A stretch of 64,000 bases of DNA from Evernia prunastri (lineage: Eukaryota; Ascomycota; Lecanoromycetes; Lecanorales; Parmeliaceae), in contig NKYR01000109.1 in NCBI GenBank assembly GCA_003184365.1, positions 62,001-126,000 on the forward strand, given 5' to 3'. The notes under the pieces are model-generated. The model was not told where the DNA came from. It worked only from the letters and a program-made list of their open reading frames with translations, and searched no databases. The position numbers and the translations under genes were made by a program. This document shows positions 44,577-55,323 of the stretch, one piece after another. Positions within the stretch are counted from its first letter, which is position 1. Each line of letters opens with the position of its first letter.

Positions 44577-46504
44577 ATGCCCTTTGCTACTGCGAATGGA
44601 TACGAACTGAAGAACTTCAATGCTCCTTACACTGTCGACTCCTGCGAACCAACCGATTATGATAGTTGCATAGAGAACCTTTCCGGTCCACTTTTCTCGA
44701 ACCCATGTGCCTCTTATGGCCAAGACACAACAAACACCCTCATACCAAACCAGCCTGCACCAGATCCGATGTTGCTTAATGGAATGCTCCCTTGCCTTTT
44801 CAGCCACGGGCACGAACCGTCAGCAGCCGCAACACCCTCTAACAACATCAACATACACGCATTGCCATTCAACGCAACACCCTCTGACGAGAACAGCGTA
44901 CACGCATCGCTATTCAACGCAATACCCTCCTCCAACAACAACGTACATGCACCGCTACTCAACGCAGCACCCTCTGACTTGGTCAACTTTCCGGAAGACG
45001 ATGACTGGATGAAGCAGATTGAGGCATACGCATACACAGATGTTCCCCATTCTCAAGGGACGGCCAATTGCAGTCAGTTCCCCACAAACGCAATACCCTT
45101 GAGCGACCCTATCCCTCCAGTGTTGGGTAACCTGCAAGACGTCGCTCCAGGCACAGCAACCTTCAACAGCCGGCGCGTTCATTATTTGGCACATACAAAC
45201 AACACGATCTACTGTAACAAGTACAATGTCAACAACAGCCTTGTGCCGCCGACTATCTCTACCCCTCACGACGTTTCTTCAGTCATCAATCCCAACGACC
45301 TCGGGTCTTCGGGAACCCCTGCTGCTTCCTGCACTTCAACCCTACAATGTACCGCTCCAGAGACGACCGACTCCCAGGGTTTTGTGTCTGCTCCTCCAAG
45401 TATTTCTACGACTTGCTGTCCTCCTCTTAATTTCAGTTTCAGCAACCTCGAGCCTGAAGGAACCTCTGCTCCTCCAAATTATTCTACTGAACGGCGTCTC
45501 GCTCCAAAGCAGACCACATCCAGCGGCCTTGAATCCCTGGGGGACTCCACCTCTATGAGTGTTGCTCCAAGGACGAAAAAACGCAATCGCCGTAAGCTTT
45601 CACAAGATTCGGCTCCAGATGATGTCGACCCAACCGTGAGCCGTCGAACTAAATGCCCACGCTCGAACGCACCTTCTCAAAGCAAACGCGCTCGCAAATC
45701 GACCAACCTCAAAAGCCACGAGCCTTCGGACATTCCCGTTCCAGACCCTCTTATTCCAGATAGAACCAATTTCAACTGCTCGGAACATTCCCACCCCTCC
45801 ACGAATAGCGAAGATGACGAAGAAGCTATGTTCATTCATTACACAACCCTCTGCGACGAACACGAACCCGAACAGTCTGCAGAGCAGCCCGAAACAGGTA
45901 GCTTCAATGCTCCCGACGCATCCAAGACCAACCATAAACATATTCACGACGCTTCTGAGACTTGCACCGGAGAGCACTGCACCAAAGGACACTGCACAAG
46001 CCACCAAACCACTGACGCCGGTTCAGCAGAAGTGCTTCGGTCGCCAGAGAAACGTCGACGACGGAAGCAAGCCAAGGCAGAACGCAAAAGATACAGCACG
46101 AGACCCTCGAGGATCAACCCAAAACAACTGTTTTTCTGCATCGATCCAACATGCCGATGTTCTCAAGAGCAGGGCTTCAGGGGATTTGCCAAAAAGGACG
46201 ATTTCGAGCGGCATCTGGCGACCCACGGGGTCAAACTGTACATCTGCACATTGCCTCACGCGAAAGGCCGTAGATTCAGATGCTACCGCGCTGACAACAT
46301 GAACAAGTACGTCTCTCTCTTTCATTGCATCCGTTGCATACGGCAAGCTAACGTGGGTGTGTGCGTGCGTGCAGTCATCTCATCGCAATCCACTCTGACA
46401 GGAAGGCCGACGACGAGGAGGTCGAGGCCGTCCGGTCACAGCGGCATCCCGTGCCGAAAGCCATCCCTGGAGTGAACTGCATAATCGTCAAGAGGCGCGG
46501 CTAG
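44577..46504 (+). CDS. C2H2-like zinc-finger protein with in-frame repeats
   Basis: Two exons (44577-46306, 46375-46504) encode about 619 residues. The N-terminal three quarters are low complexity (Ser, Thr, Asn, Pro) with three to four tandem 15-residue repeats of the type PSxxNxVHAxLFNA. A basic patch follows (TKKRNRRKL, EKRRRRKQAKAERKR), a likely nuclear signal. The C-terminal part has FFCIDPTCRC...FERHLATH (C521, C526, H546, H550), a C2H2 finger. A second finger-like YIC...FRCYRADNMNNHLIAIH is completed only after splicing the intron, which has a CTAAC branch point. It is a probable transcription factor. The start is uncertain, because the frame is open upstream to ATG 44298 with non-coding-like sequence. 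Confidence 0.68.
44831..44975 (+). repeat. In-frame 45-bp tandem repeats
   Basis: Three full 45-bp units (44831-44875, 44876-44920, 44921-44965) and a partial fourth each encode a 15-residue unit such as TPSDENSVHASLFNA. The units differ at about a quarter of positions. They are coding, so copy-number change would keep the frame. Confidence 0.8.
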
Positions 46505-46959
46505 AGCACTGCTATGGTGGAGTTGAGGGCGCTCTTATTGGTAGAGCTGCACGGGGTGGGCGAAACACCATCATTGCATACTACTTTTGTAGTAATACGT
46601 CGTGATCCAAGAACAAACAAAAAAAGGGGGTGGTCCATCTCGCAGTCTGGTACAGCGAAGAAGTCCCTTCTGCCCTCGGGCTCCAAGTACCCTCAAGCTC
46701 CAAGTATCCATAAAAGTTCCTCACTGGCACTTCGGCTTTAATAGATCATAGAGCGCCGTCGTGGCTTTATCGTACTTACAAACAAAGCCTGCGTCTGCTC
46801 TCATCTGCTCCATCATCACGCACGAATGCGGAGGGCAATCTTTTCATGGCGTATGTGAATACTACAAATGGATACGAGCTGGAGCCTGAGCGCCATAGAC
46901 TTCCTAGCGGGGCATACGACCATATTCTCTTGTTACCTTGGTCACAAATCACCTTGGAT

Positions 46960-47930
46960 GCATTATCCCTCTCCCTCTCCCTCACACACACATCCACACA
47001 CACACTCTCTCTCTCTTTCCAGCTTCAGTCCTAATCCCAATCTCAATCTCAGCCCGGGAAATCACCCAAAATCGTTCTCTCTCTTTAATCATTCCTGTTC
47101 GTCTTCCCCTCCTCATTCATACACAGCGCTCATCCCCTTCCCTTCCCTTCCCTTCCCTCAACAAGAATCCTCTCCTCTCTATCCCCCAATAACAAATCCC
47201 TCCTCCTTCTCCTTCTCTTTTGAAAACAACTCTGAATCTCCTTCTCATTTTCCTCTGCTCTTCTTTTTTTTTCCTCTTCGTTCGCTTCTTTCTCTTCTTC
47301 TTCTCTGTTCTTCTCTTATTCTCTCTTTTTCTCTATCTCTTTCTTTCTCTTCTCCTTTCTATCTTCTTTTCTCTTCTCTACTTTCTCTCTTCTTTGTTCT
47401 TCTCTCATCGTCTTCTCTCTTCTTTCTTCTCTTCCTCTCCTCCCTCCATCTTCCCTTTTTCATCTCCTCTCTTTATCTCTTCTCCCCCCCTCTCTCCCCT
47501 CTCCTCCTATCTCTCTTCTCCCCCCTCTCCTCCCCTTCTCACACTCCCCCCCCCCCCCCCCCCCCCCCCCAAACAACCTCCGCAGCCCACCTCCCTCCTC
47601 CTCCTCCTCAAGAAACCCCTTCAACCCACCCACCTTCCCAGCAAGCAAAGCCAACCAACCCAACCCAACCCACCCAGATCGACCCCTTTTCCCAAATCCC
47701 CAGAACCCCACACCCCACACCACAACCCTCGGTCGCGGACCACGGCATCCCCAGAGCCCCGGTTGCCCCCAAAGCCGGCGCGTCGATGAAGGGAACGGAA
47801 CGGAACGGAAGAGAAGAGAACGGAACAGAGGGGAAGAAAGGAGAAAAAGGGGGAAAGGGGGGAAAGGGGGGAAAGTGGGAAAGGGAGGAAGGGAGGAAGG
47901 GAGAAAGAGAGAAAAGATGAAGAGGGGAGA
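46960..47930. repeat. Low-complexity C/T tract with 25-C run, then purine tract
   Basis: CA and CT dinucleotide runs lead into about 500 bp of almost pure pyrimidine (about 47200-47570). This ends in 25 consecutive C (47546-47570). After a short gap come GGAAC and GGGAAA purine repeats (47790-47910). The strand switch from pyrimidine to purine is striking. Confidence 0.8.
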
Positions 47931-48059
47931 TGAAAAACCTCCTTCAAAAAAGATAAAACCAAACCAAACATTCCAACAACGTCCACACGTCAAACATCTA
48001 CATCGTAGTAATCGTCCGAGCGTCGCGAAGGGATCGTCGTCGCTGAACCGTTTGTTTGT

Positions 48060-48285
48060 TTTGTCTTGCTTTTGCTTTGCTTTGCTTTTATTTTGCCTTG
48101 CTCTGCTTTGCTCTTGCTTTTGCTTTTGCTTTTGCTTTGCTTTTGCTTTTGCTTTGCTTTGCTTTGCTTTGCTTTGCTTTGCTTTGCTTTGCTTTGCTTT
48201 GCTTTGCTTTGCTTTGCTTTGCTTTGCTTTGCTTTGCTTTGCTCTGCTCTGCTCTGCTTTGTTTTTGCTATGCTTTTGTTTTGTT
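48060..48285. repeat. (GCTTT)n pentanucleotide array
   Basis: About 225 bp are built from GCTTT and variants (GCTTTT, GCTCT). Bases 48151-48240 hold eighteen perfect GCTTT units. Confidence 0.92.
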
Positions 48286-48364
48286 TTTATCTCATGTAGT
48301 AGTAGTATAGCCATCGATATCAGCAAGGACCAACCATCGGATCAGCGGCATCAGTAGCACTGGC

Positions 48365-48600
48365 AGCAACGACACCGATATCGGCATCGACGTCAAATAT
48401 CAGCATCGACACCGGCAGCAGCAGCAGTAGCAGCATCGACACCAGCACCAGCACCAGCACCATTCACCACCGCTCACCCGCGTCGGGCGAGCGTTGGCTA
48501 GATATGCTAGCTAGCTAGCCAGCCAGTCAGTCAGTCAGATAGTCAATCAGATAGACAGACAGACAGACAGATAAGACAGCCAGATAAGACAGCCAGATAG
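48365..48600. repeat. CAG/CAC and (CAGA/CAGT)n simple repeats
   Basis: CAGCA-type triplets (about 48370-48465) are followed by AGCT and CAGT/CAGA tetranucleotides, and by a duplicated AGATAAGACAGCC unit (about 48500-48600). Confidence 0.75.
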
Positions 48601-48652
48601 ATAACCAACCGCATATATACAACCGACCAATCTCCAAACAGATACCAACCCC

Positions 48653-48790
48653 CTGTCAGCATTTGCTTATTTGCCCAGTGGCTTCCATGCATATTCCATC
48701 ATTGTTGCATTCATGTAGCTAGCCACTCCTTGGCCCCATAGCTAGGCTCACTATGCACTTTCTATCACCACTGCTGTGCCCCGCTGAGAC
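48653..48790. repeat. Dispersed repeat 2, shorter copy
   Basis: This is the counterpart of 39451-39645. It begins CTGTCAG like that copy, but its right end (CTGAGAC) has lost the inverted match. It lacks the hairpin insert, and the single CCCCAT at the matching point marks the insertion site in the other copy. Confidence 0.55.
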
Positions 48791-49162
48791 CGCGCCCCCC
48801 CTCCGCCCCGTGTTCTCCTTTCCCCCTTTCTTCGCCCTCTCCCCTCGAGTAGCCATGCATGTACAACAAACAGGCGGAAACGAAGTACGCGGTTTTGAGT
48901 GAGAGAGGGGTTACGTACGGCCTTGGTTGCTTTTTTTTTTTTTTTTTTTTTTGCTGCTATCGTGGTTTCATTCAATATAGATGTAAGGTTTGGTAAGGAA
49001 GAGGTATCATATGTACAGGCACATTATCCATCTACATTCGTATAGATCCAACGAGCTGCAATCCAGTCCACTGCCCGACGCAGCTTAGCCCATTCTAGGC
49101 CAGACATTAGACATCAGACTTCCCCCCCCCCCCTCTTTCATTTTTAAAGGAAGAAAAAGAAG

Positions 49163-50697
49163 TCACACCCACCCCCGATGATACCTATAAGTGCCAAACT
49201 CCGCATCTCCTTCTTCGCCGCCATAATCCTCCCTCCGCGTCCCTTGCAGCGGCAGGTCGAAGCTATCGTTACATTCCGGCTCTTCGTCCTTGGCCCAGGT
49301 GACATTCTCCGGCTTCACCACCTCGTGCCTGCGTTCCGACTTCCGGCCCAGACCTAACCCGGGCCGGGAGCGTTGGCGTGGGCCCGGGGTTGGGCGCGGT
49401 GGGGCGGCTAATCTTCCAGTACTTCCACCACCAGCACCATCAGCGCCGATATCACTGACTTCTTGTTGTCGGTCGGCGGGGACTTTCTCTCCGATATCCG
49501 GGCCTCGCGGTTGCCCGTCGAGCTTGTCCTGCGGTTTCGTCTTCCGCCACGGCCGTTTGTACCAAGGGGTCTGAGAGGGAGGGGAAAACCAGGTCAGCTG
49601 GCTCGCGGGCGTCTGCACGCTGTCCAAGCTCTCACTGTCGAGACTCTGTCTCACTTTGGCGAGCTTAGCTCTCAAGTAGAGGACAAGCGGACGCATGATG
49701 GGTGCGCAGGCGCCGATGATTGCGAAGTTGACTTCCAGGATGCGGGTCAGGGCGTTCCCCACACCGACCCAGGTGTAGTCGCCAGAGAGGATCTCCCAAG
49801 AGTATGAGGTGCGGACGATACAGACGGTGCCAGTGACGACGCCGAGGCCCATGAGGAGGTTGAGGGCGATTTTGGTGCGGAGTTTGAGGCGGGCGTTCCA
49901 TAGGAGGAGGACAGGGAAGGCGGCGCCGATGAAGTCTGTTATGATTGAAAAGACTGAGGCCAGTCAGTGATTGCTCCCGTTCAAGTTCTCTTGACAGACA
50001 CCCGGTGTAGTTCAACGGTCTTAAGCATAGTGGGTAGACTCACCTCCCTGAACGATGATGATTTTTTCCACGGTCTTTTTTCTCATGCAGTGGCCCGGCA
50101 CCGGTGCTTCCACCGTCTCCCAGTTCTTGTTCAACGGTATACACTGAAGCATGAACAACAATGTCAATGGCACATGCGTGACCACCAAGAAGCCAATCAA
50201 TCCAAACAGGAACCATCGCCATCGCTCGAATTTGGATATGCGTAGGAGGAAGAGGCAGATTGAGATTTTGCTAAGGGCGAGAGTGATGAAGACTTGGATC
50301 CAGTCGAGGAAGTTGTATTTCAGGAAACCCTCGTAGTGGTCGAGAGGTAGGTATTGGACGTGGCGGCCGAGGCCGTAGTCGACTTCGAGCATGACGAAGC
50401 CCATGCCTACAGCATTGATCATCTGCTCCGACACCGATAGCTGATTAGCCATTACTGCCTTCCCAAGATGCCTTCTCTTTCCCACATGATAGAGGAGCAT
50501 TGTAGATGGGGAATGCGTACCTGTGTAATAGCAATAACGGCATCGTCCCAGCCAAAATTGTGGGTGATGTATAATCTGGTGATCAATCTCAAGCAGACGA
50601 GGATGGTGGCGGGACCAAAGATAGCCCAGTTGGCGCCGATGAGCATAGGACCCAAATTCCTATCGCCCACTGAAGGGATTATCTCTGATTTATCCAT
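49163..50697 (-). CDS. Fungal rhodopsin-domain 7TM integral membrane protein
   Basis: Three exons (50697-50521, 50440-50044, 49953-49163) encode 454 residues. Seven hydrophobic segments fill about residues 20-290. They show the features of the fungal rhodopsin-domain family (often called PTH11-like or integral membrane proteins): an R(L)Y...WDDAVIAI motif after helix 1, YGLGRHV, LSKISICLFLLRI and a late SYSWEILSGDYTW loop. The remaining 165 residues form a charged cytoplasmic tail rich in Pro, Arg and Glu. A receptor-like role at the plasma membrane is inferred from the family; the ligand is unknown. All splice joins keep frame and use GT-AG. Confidence 0.85.
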
Positions 50698-50781
50698 GGC
50701 AGCTGCAGCGCAGATTTATGCGACGACACCACTGCGAGCTGTGAAAGCAGCCACCGTACAATCATCTCTTGAGATCTTCTG

Positions 50782-50818
<37 letters not shown>

Positions 50819-51791
50819 ATGGCAGTGGTGAGTTGGGAGGGTAAAGGGAGGCAGCGTTGAGGTGTATGTAGAGTAGTGGTTAGAAGTGGGCAAGAAGAAC
50901 CAATGATGTGGAGATGCAAGGCCAAGGCGAGAAGTTGGTGGAGAGTCGATGGACTCGGGGATTGAGAGGGATTGAGGAAATAAAGGAACTAAAGCCAAAG
51001 AAGGGTCATGTCTCTTGTCGATCATTCTGCACCGGAACTTGGTATACTTCTTGGTGGCTTCCATGTGTCGGTAAGTCAGAAACCGAAGCAGTCCGTGAGG
51101 TAATTCTCTTCCCTAATTATGTAATCAGCCCCATCACTCAAGCAGTAAAAGATTGGCAACGAGCAGGCTACATCTTGGCTAAAAGTACCCTACAGGTATC
51201 CTAGTACTCTAGTACCCTAGTACCTACTTTTTATAGACTGTTACCGGCAGATGCGGGGAAGTGGTCTGGCAGACTGGCAATTCGATCCAATCATCTCGAA
51301 CCCTCGACGCAGGAGTCAGGGACCCAAAATCTCACTGGCATGCAGAACATCCTTTCCGTTCGGGGTGTGAAAAAGAGAGAAAAAGAAGACGAGAGGGTGT
51401 GCTTGAATCGCCGCATCCCCGCATTTCTGGATTATTTTCTCCGATGGAGTGAGATGAACGCGCATGAGGATGGTGGGAAAAAAAAGGGGTCCGAGTGGCT
51501 CCAGGCTTGGGGATATCTAGCCGCGCCAATGGCACGTGGGCTCGCTTGCACTAGAGTAATTTAAGTCCTTTACTTAAGGTACTGACTTCTCTAAGCGAGC
51601 TACTGGATCCATGCCCTCTTTCTAAAAAAAATCCTTCAAGATTTTGAACAGACGAATCCTTCGCATCCTCTAGAGTCTACTTATGGTAGAGTACCGCTAC
51701 GGCGCTACCCACCTATCGCAGACCACCTGTCCCCGCCGGTACCAGTGCCACCAACAGAGCGACAAATGCCTTCAACCACCACTAATGATCT
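50698..51791. other. Intergenic space, about 1.1 kb
   Basis: This holds the promoter of the rhodopsin-domain gene and the 3' flank of the Gal80-like gene, both minus strand. A TCTG microsatellite lies near the left end. No gene is seen. Confidence 0.6.
50783..50818. repeat. (TCTG)n microsatellite
   Basis: About eight TCTG units, one interrupted (TTTG), lie about 90-120 bp upstream of the rhodopsin-domain start codon. Confidence 0.9.
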
Positions 51792-53148
51792 CTAGTAACT
51801 CTCCCTTGTCCCATTCTTCGCGCTGCGAAAGATAGCCTCCGCCATCCTATGCCTTTTGGCCGCCTCATCAAAGTCCACCAAATCTCTATCTCCTTCGGCA
51901 AACGCGGCGTACATCGCTCCAATGCCCCCCAAAGACCCTTTCTCAACCTCAACCTCCTCCCACTGCCCCCCCGTCTTCCTATCAAACGCGGTCTTCTCTT
52001 TCCCTTCCTCCCCTTTGCCCGCTGGCTCAGGCAACGTGGATTGATGCAAAGTGTGCGGTGCGATCGCAATGAACTGGCTCTGACTTGCGAATCTGAGTGA
52101 TCCCTTCTCGCCCGAGATGATCCATTCAAAGCGGGCAGGCGTGGCTTCCGTGGTGGAGGAGTACACGAAGTTGACCGTGGCGCCACTCTCCAGCACGCCC
52201 GAGACCGAGACGTAATCGGCCAGGTCGCTCTTGAACGGCTCGCCTTTCGAACCATCGGCTTGGACGAACCGAAGCTCCGGGAAGGTGGTCGCCGTAGTCG
52301 CGTTCAGCCATTTGAACTCGCCCAGGAGGTGGCAAACCGGATCCAAGGCATGGATCGTGGGGATAGTTACCATGTTCGCTCCGCTGTTGCGGTCGTTGAT
52401 ATAACTACTCTTTTCAGGCAGGTTCAACACCATGCTACCTGACGCGATCAAAGTGGTCCCGATGATGCGGCCGAGGGAACCGGAGTCGATGATGGATTTC
52501 GCTTTTCGGACGCTGGGAAGGAGCCGCACCTGCAGACCTACCGCGGTCTTGACGCCTTGCTTCTTCGCCAACGCAGCGAGCTCTTCTGCCTCCTGGACGC
52601 CGGTGGCAAGAGGCCATTCGACGAAGACGGATTTCTTGGCATGAAGAGCTGGAAGCGCGAGTTGTTTGTGGTAAGGAACCTGCGGACTTGAAGTCAGCCT
52701 GCTTTGCTCATCGCTTGCATGCAATGTCCTGTTGAAGTGAGAGAATAAACCATCCAATAGGCTCGCACCCGTCGTCTCATACGTCGAACACATGCCCAAG
52801 CTGCAAATGCCACCAGTGTGTGACAGGCCAGCTGCCGTTCACTAACCCATTTCCCATCCATCCAGCCTAGAAAATATGCGAAATGGACCAACACACCTTG
52901 ACGCTCACAACAACCAAATCCACATCTTTATCTTCAGCAATAGCCTCAGGGCTGCTATACGCCTTGTCCGGCGACACGCCATGGGCCTCGGCAGACTTCT
53001 TCGCCGTTTCAGGCGAAGACGTGCCCACAGCCAGCAGCTTGAACTTCTCGTTCAACGGGGCGGACTTAAGAGGTGACGAATGAGCGCTCGTGGCCCAGGC
53101 AGATTTGTCCGCCGAGAGACCGATGATGCCCACGCCAATGGGTGCCAT
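51792..53148 (-). CDS. Gal80-like Gfo/Idh/MocA oxidoreductase-fold protein
   Basis: Two exons (53148-52897, 52679-51792) encode 379 residues. The N-terminal Rossmann fold begins MAPIGVGIIGLSADKSAWAT, with a GxGxxG-like glycine pattern. DVDLVVVSVK joins VPYHKQLALPALHAKKSVFV and EWPLATG across the intron, the usual strand-loop before the EKP/EWP motif. The C-terminal alpha/beta domain follows (for example YVSVSGVLESGATVNFVYSS). The GLSA...WA start and EWPL motif place it with Gal80-like proteins, which bind NAD(P) and can act as regulators or sugar dehydrogenases. Which applies here cannot be told. The 217-nt intron is long for this genome. Donor and acceptor are GTGTGT and CCGCAG. Confidence 0.85.
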
Positions 53149-54599
53149 TATGCGTTTGCAAGGGGGGGTAAAGTCGTAGGAATCGATTGATGTTGAAGTG
53201 TGTATATAGGCGGGTTCTGATGTATTTTATGATTTGGTATAGCTTCTATTTGCACGGTAGAGATGTCGACTTTATACTCGGAATCTTGGCGAAACGGAAG
53301 CCAATTCTTCCGAGGACCCGACCATTACAAATCCGTTTTCTCCAATCACTCCAATGGCAAAGCTCAACCATCACGCAATGAATGAATAATCTACAATGCT
53401 TACATCCAATGTAACCGGATAGAACGATTCATTATCCGACCACTGCAGGCTCCAACATCTCTCTCTCTCCCCCGTCTGCTCTTATCTCCTATTCGCTATT
53501 GCAGACAGATATCTGCTGAACAATCGCAAAGAGTGGAAGGAAAGAAGGAAGCGCGCCTATTTCATGCGCGGGTGGAAATGTACTTAATCAAGCGAATCCT
53601 TACCTCAGTCAAAGAGCACCACTAGAGGCGGGTGAAGTACCATCACGTGTGCAAGGGTTGAGTCGCCAAGGGACTGACCCCCTGAAGACAAGCTCGGGGG
53701 GGGGGGGGGGTTGGCCCACCGTGGCGTTTTGTGAATGGTGGAGCCAAGTAGATTGGGATAAACATACGTATCTGCCAGTGTGTCTCTTGGAACATGACCA
53801 TGGTACGCAGTCGATACGGTGGAGTCAACTGAGGGCGTGGACTTGCTTACCAACTCAGCCAGCCCTATCAGACCTACAACTTCCCGTGACTGTAGCGCCA
53901 CCATCAGACTATCAGAACGTAATATCATCATCACAATGAGATCTCCTTCGCGCAAGAGAAATTTTGAAGGTGCTACCGGGCTTGAGCGTCACTTGGTATT
54001 GCCCTCACAAGTCTCTTTCTGTCCCCCATTCCTAAGAAAACCGGCATGCAGTAGGAGCACCTCGTCCATGACTATTAACCACCATCTTAACAAGCAGAAT
54101 ACAGAGAGGGCGATGCCTCAAATGCATATCTACGCTTTGAACAGCACTGCCAAGAGTAATATACAACGGATCTGCTCATGTTCTTAGCATCACCATTACC
54201 CTACAGCAAAGGCGTGACCACCAAAATGTGGAGACGGAAAAACTTGCATCTCCTCAGGACGGCAACGCCATCGATTTCGAACTAGACCATAATGAGCTCA
54301 AAAGTGCCAGCTGGTCCAGGTGAGATCCCTTTCAACCTCAAAATGTCGCAAATCCAAGCATTTGTCGGCTGTTCATCCTCTCATTCACTGCACCTGGTTC
54401 CACCGTGTGTTTAGGAAATTCTTCTCAAGTTGAGCCGGTAATCTTCTTCTTCCTTCTCTTCTCTTCTCTTCCTTCCTCCTGCTCTTTCTTTCTTCCTGCC
54501 CATAACCTTCTTGTGCTTCGTCAGCTGCTTTTCATCTTCCACTGCACCTTCCTCGGGCTTCGCAAGTTTACACTTTGCTACTACGGTTCTGCATCCAAG
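53149..54599. other. Intergenic space, divergent promoters
   Basis: The Gal80-like gene (minus) and the histone-fold gene (plus) share this 1.45 kb. A G run of 14 lies at about 53697-53710, and a C/T-rich leader-like tract at 54440-54500 sits upstream of the histone-fold start. No gene is seen. Confidence 0.55.
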
Positions 54600-55323
54600 A
54601 TGGCGCCTGGGAAAGATCACAACGGTGAGTTACCATCGTAGGGACCCTTCATAACAACACAATAGATAGTCTAAATCCTTATTCAGTTGCCAATCCTTCA
54701 ATTATCGACTTAACGGAAGAACAAGAAGACGGCGATCCAACGACCAATCCACAAGGCACTCTACAACTTAGCGACGGACTCGAAGACCAGTACAAAAAGC
54801 TCGGTGTGGATCTCCTGAGATGGAACACTTCCAAGAAAACGAGCCACAAGGGAGATATCCAACTTACTCCAGCCTATGGTGTGTATCAGTCGTCCTTCGT
54901 CGTTATCCCAAACACAATTAACCGAGCAATGCAGTGGAGCAAATCATGCGTGCCGTCCTACCTCAACACACAAGGATCGAGAAGGAAGCGAGAGAGGATA
55001 TGGCACTCTTCGCCGTGGGGTACATACAACTCCTCACAAGCAAAGGTCTCTCAAACCCCATTTCTCCTGCTGAACCATCCTCACAAAAATGGTCGAGCTA
55101 ACACATCCCTTCAAATGTAGCGTCAGAAATAGCCCGCGGCAACGGCAGCAGAACTATCTGCGCGAACCATCTCCTCCAGGGAATGGAAAAGTCCGCCTTC
55201 GAGTACTACACCAAGGCTCTGGAGCCTCTGGTCGATGAGGCCAGGGCACAGAAAGAAGAAGAAGAAGATCGTCTTCCAAAAACGGAAGGTGAGGAGCTAG
55301 ACGGAACGGCCGTTCAGAAATAA
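54600..55323 (+). CDS. Histone-fold (CBF/NF-Y type) nuclear protein
   Basis: Four exons (54600-54624, 54687-54878, 54935-55045, 55121-55323) encode 176 residues. The first exon holds only MAPGKDHN plus one base. Choosing the acceptor at 54934 rather than 54926 gives LTPAYVEQIMRAVLPQHTRI, EKEAREDMALFAVGYIQLL and TSKASEIARGNGSRTI. This is a helix-strand-helix histone fold with the KEA and RxTI features of the NC2beta/Dpb4/NF-YB class. An acidic Glu/Lys C-terminus follows. Such proteins pair with a partner to bind DNA in transcription, replication or remodelling complexes. The exact subunit is not identified. Intron 3 has a weak donor (GTCTCT). Confidence 0.8.

Larger units (their letters stand above)
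46505..49162. other. Repeat-rich intergenic space, about 2.7 kb
   Basis: The centre (about 46960-48600) is nearly all simple sequence, listed separately. Long open frames here come from low-complexity sequence and are not genes. A dispersed repeat copy lies at 48653-48790, and a 22-T run at 48931-48952. Confidence 0.6.

Noticed and set aside
46868..48326. Long open frames on both strands in the simple-sequence region (Ser/Pro/Phe-rich and Lys/Ala/Gln-rich)
   Set aside because: They are direct translations of CT, C and GCTTT repeats with no start context, introns or domains.
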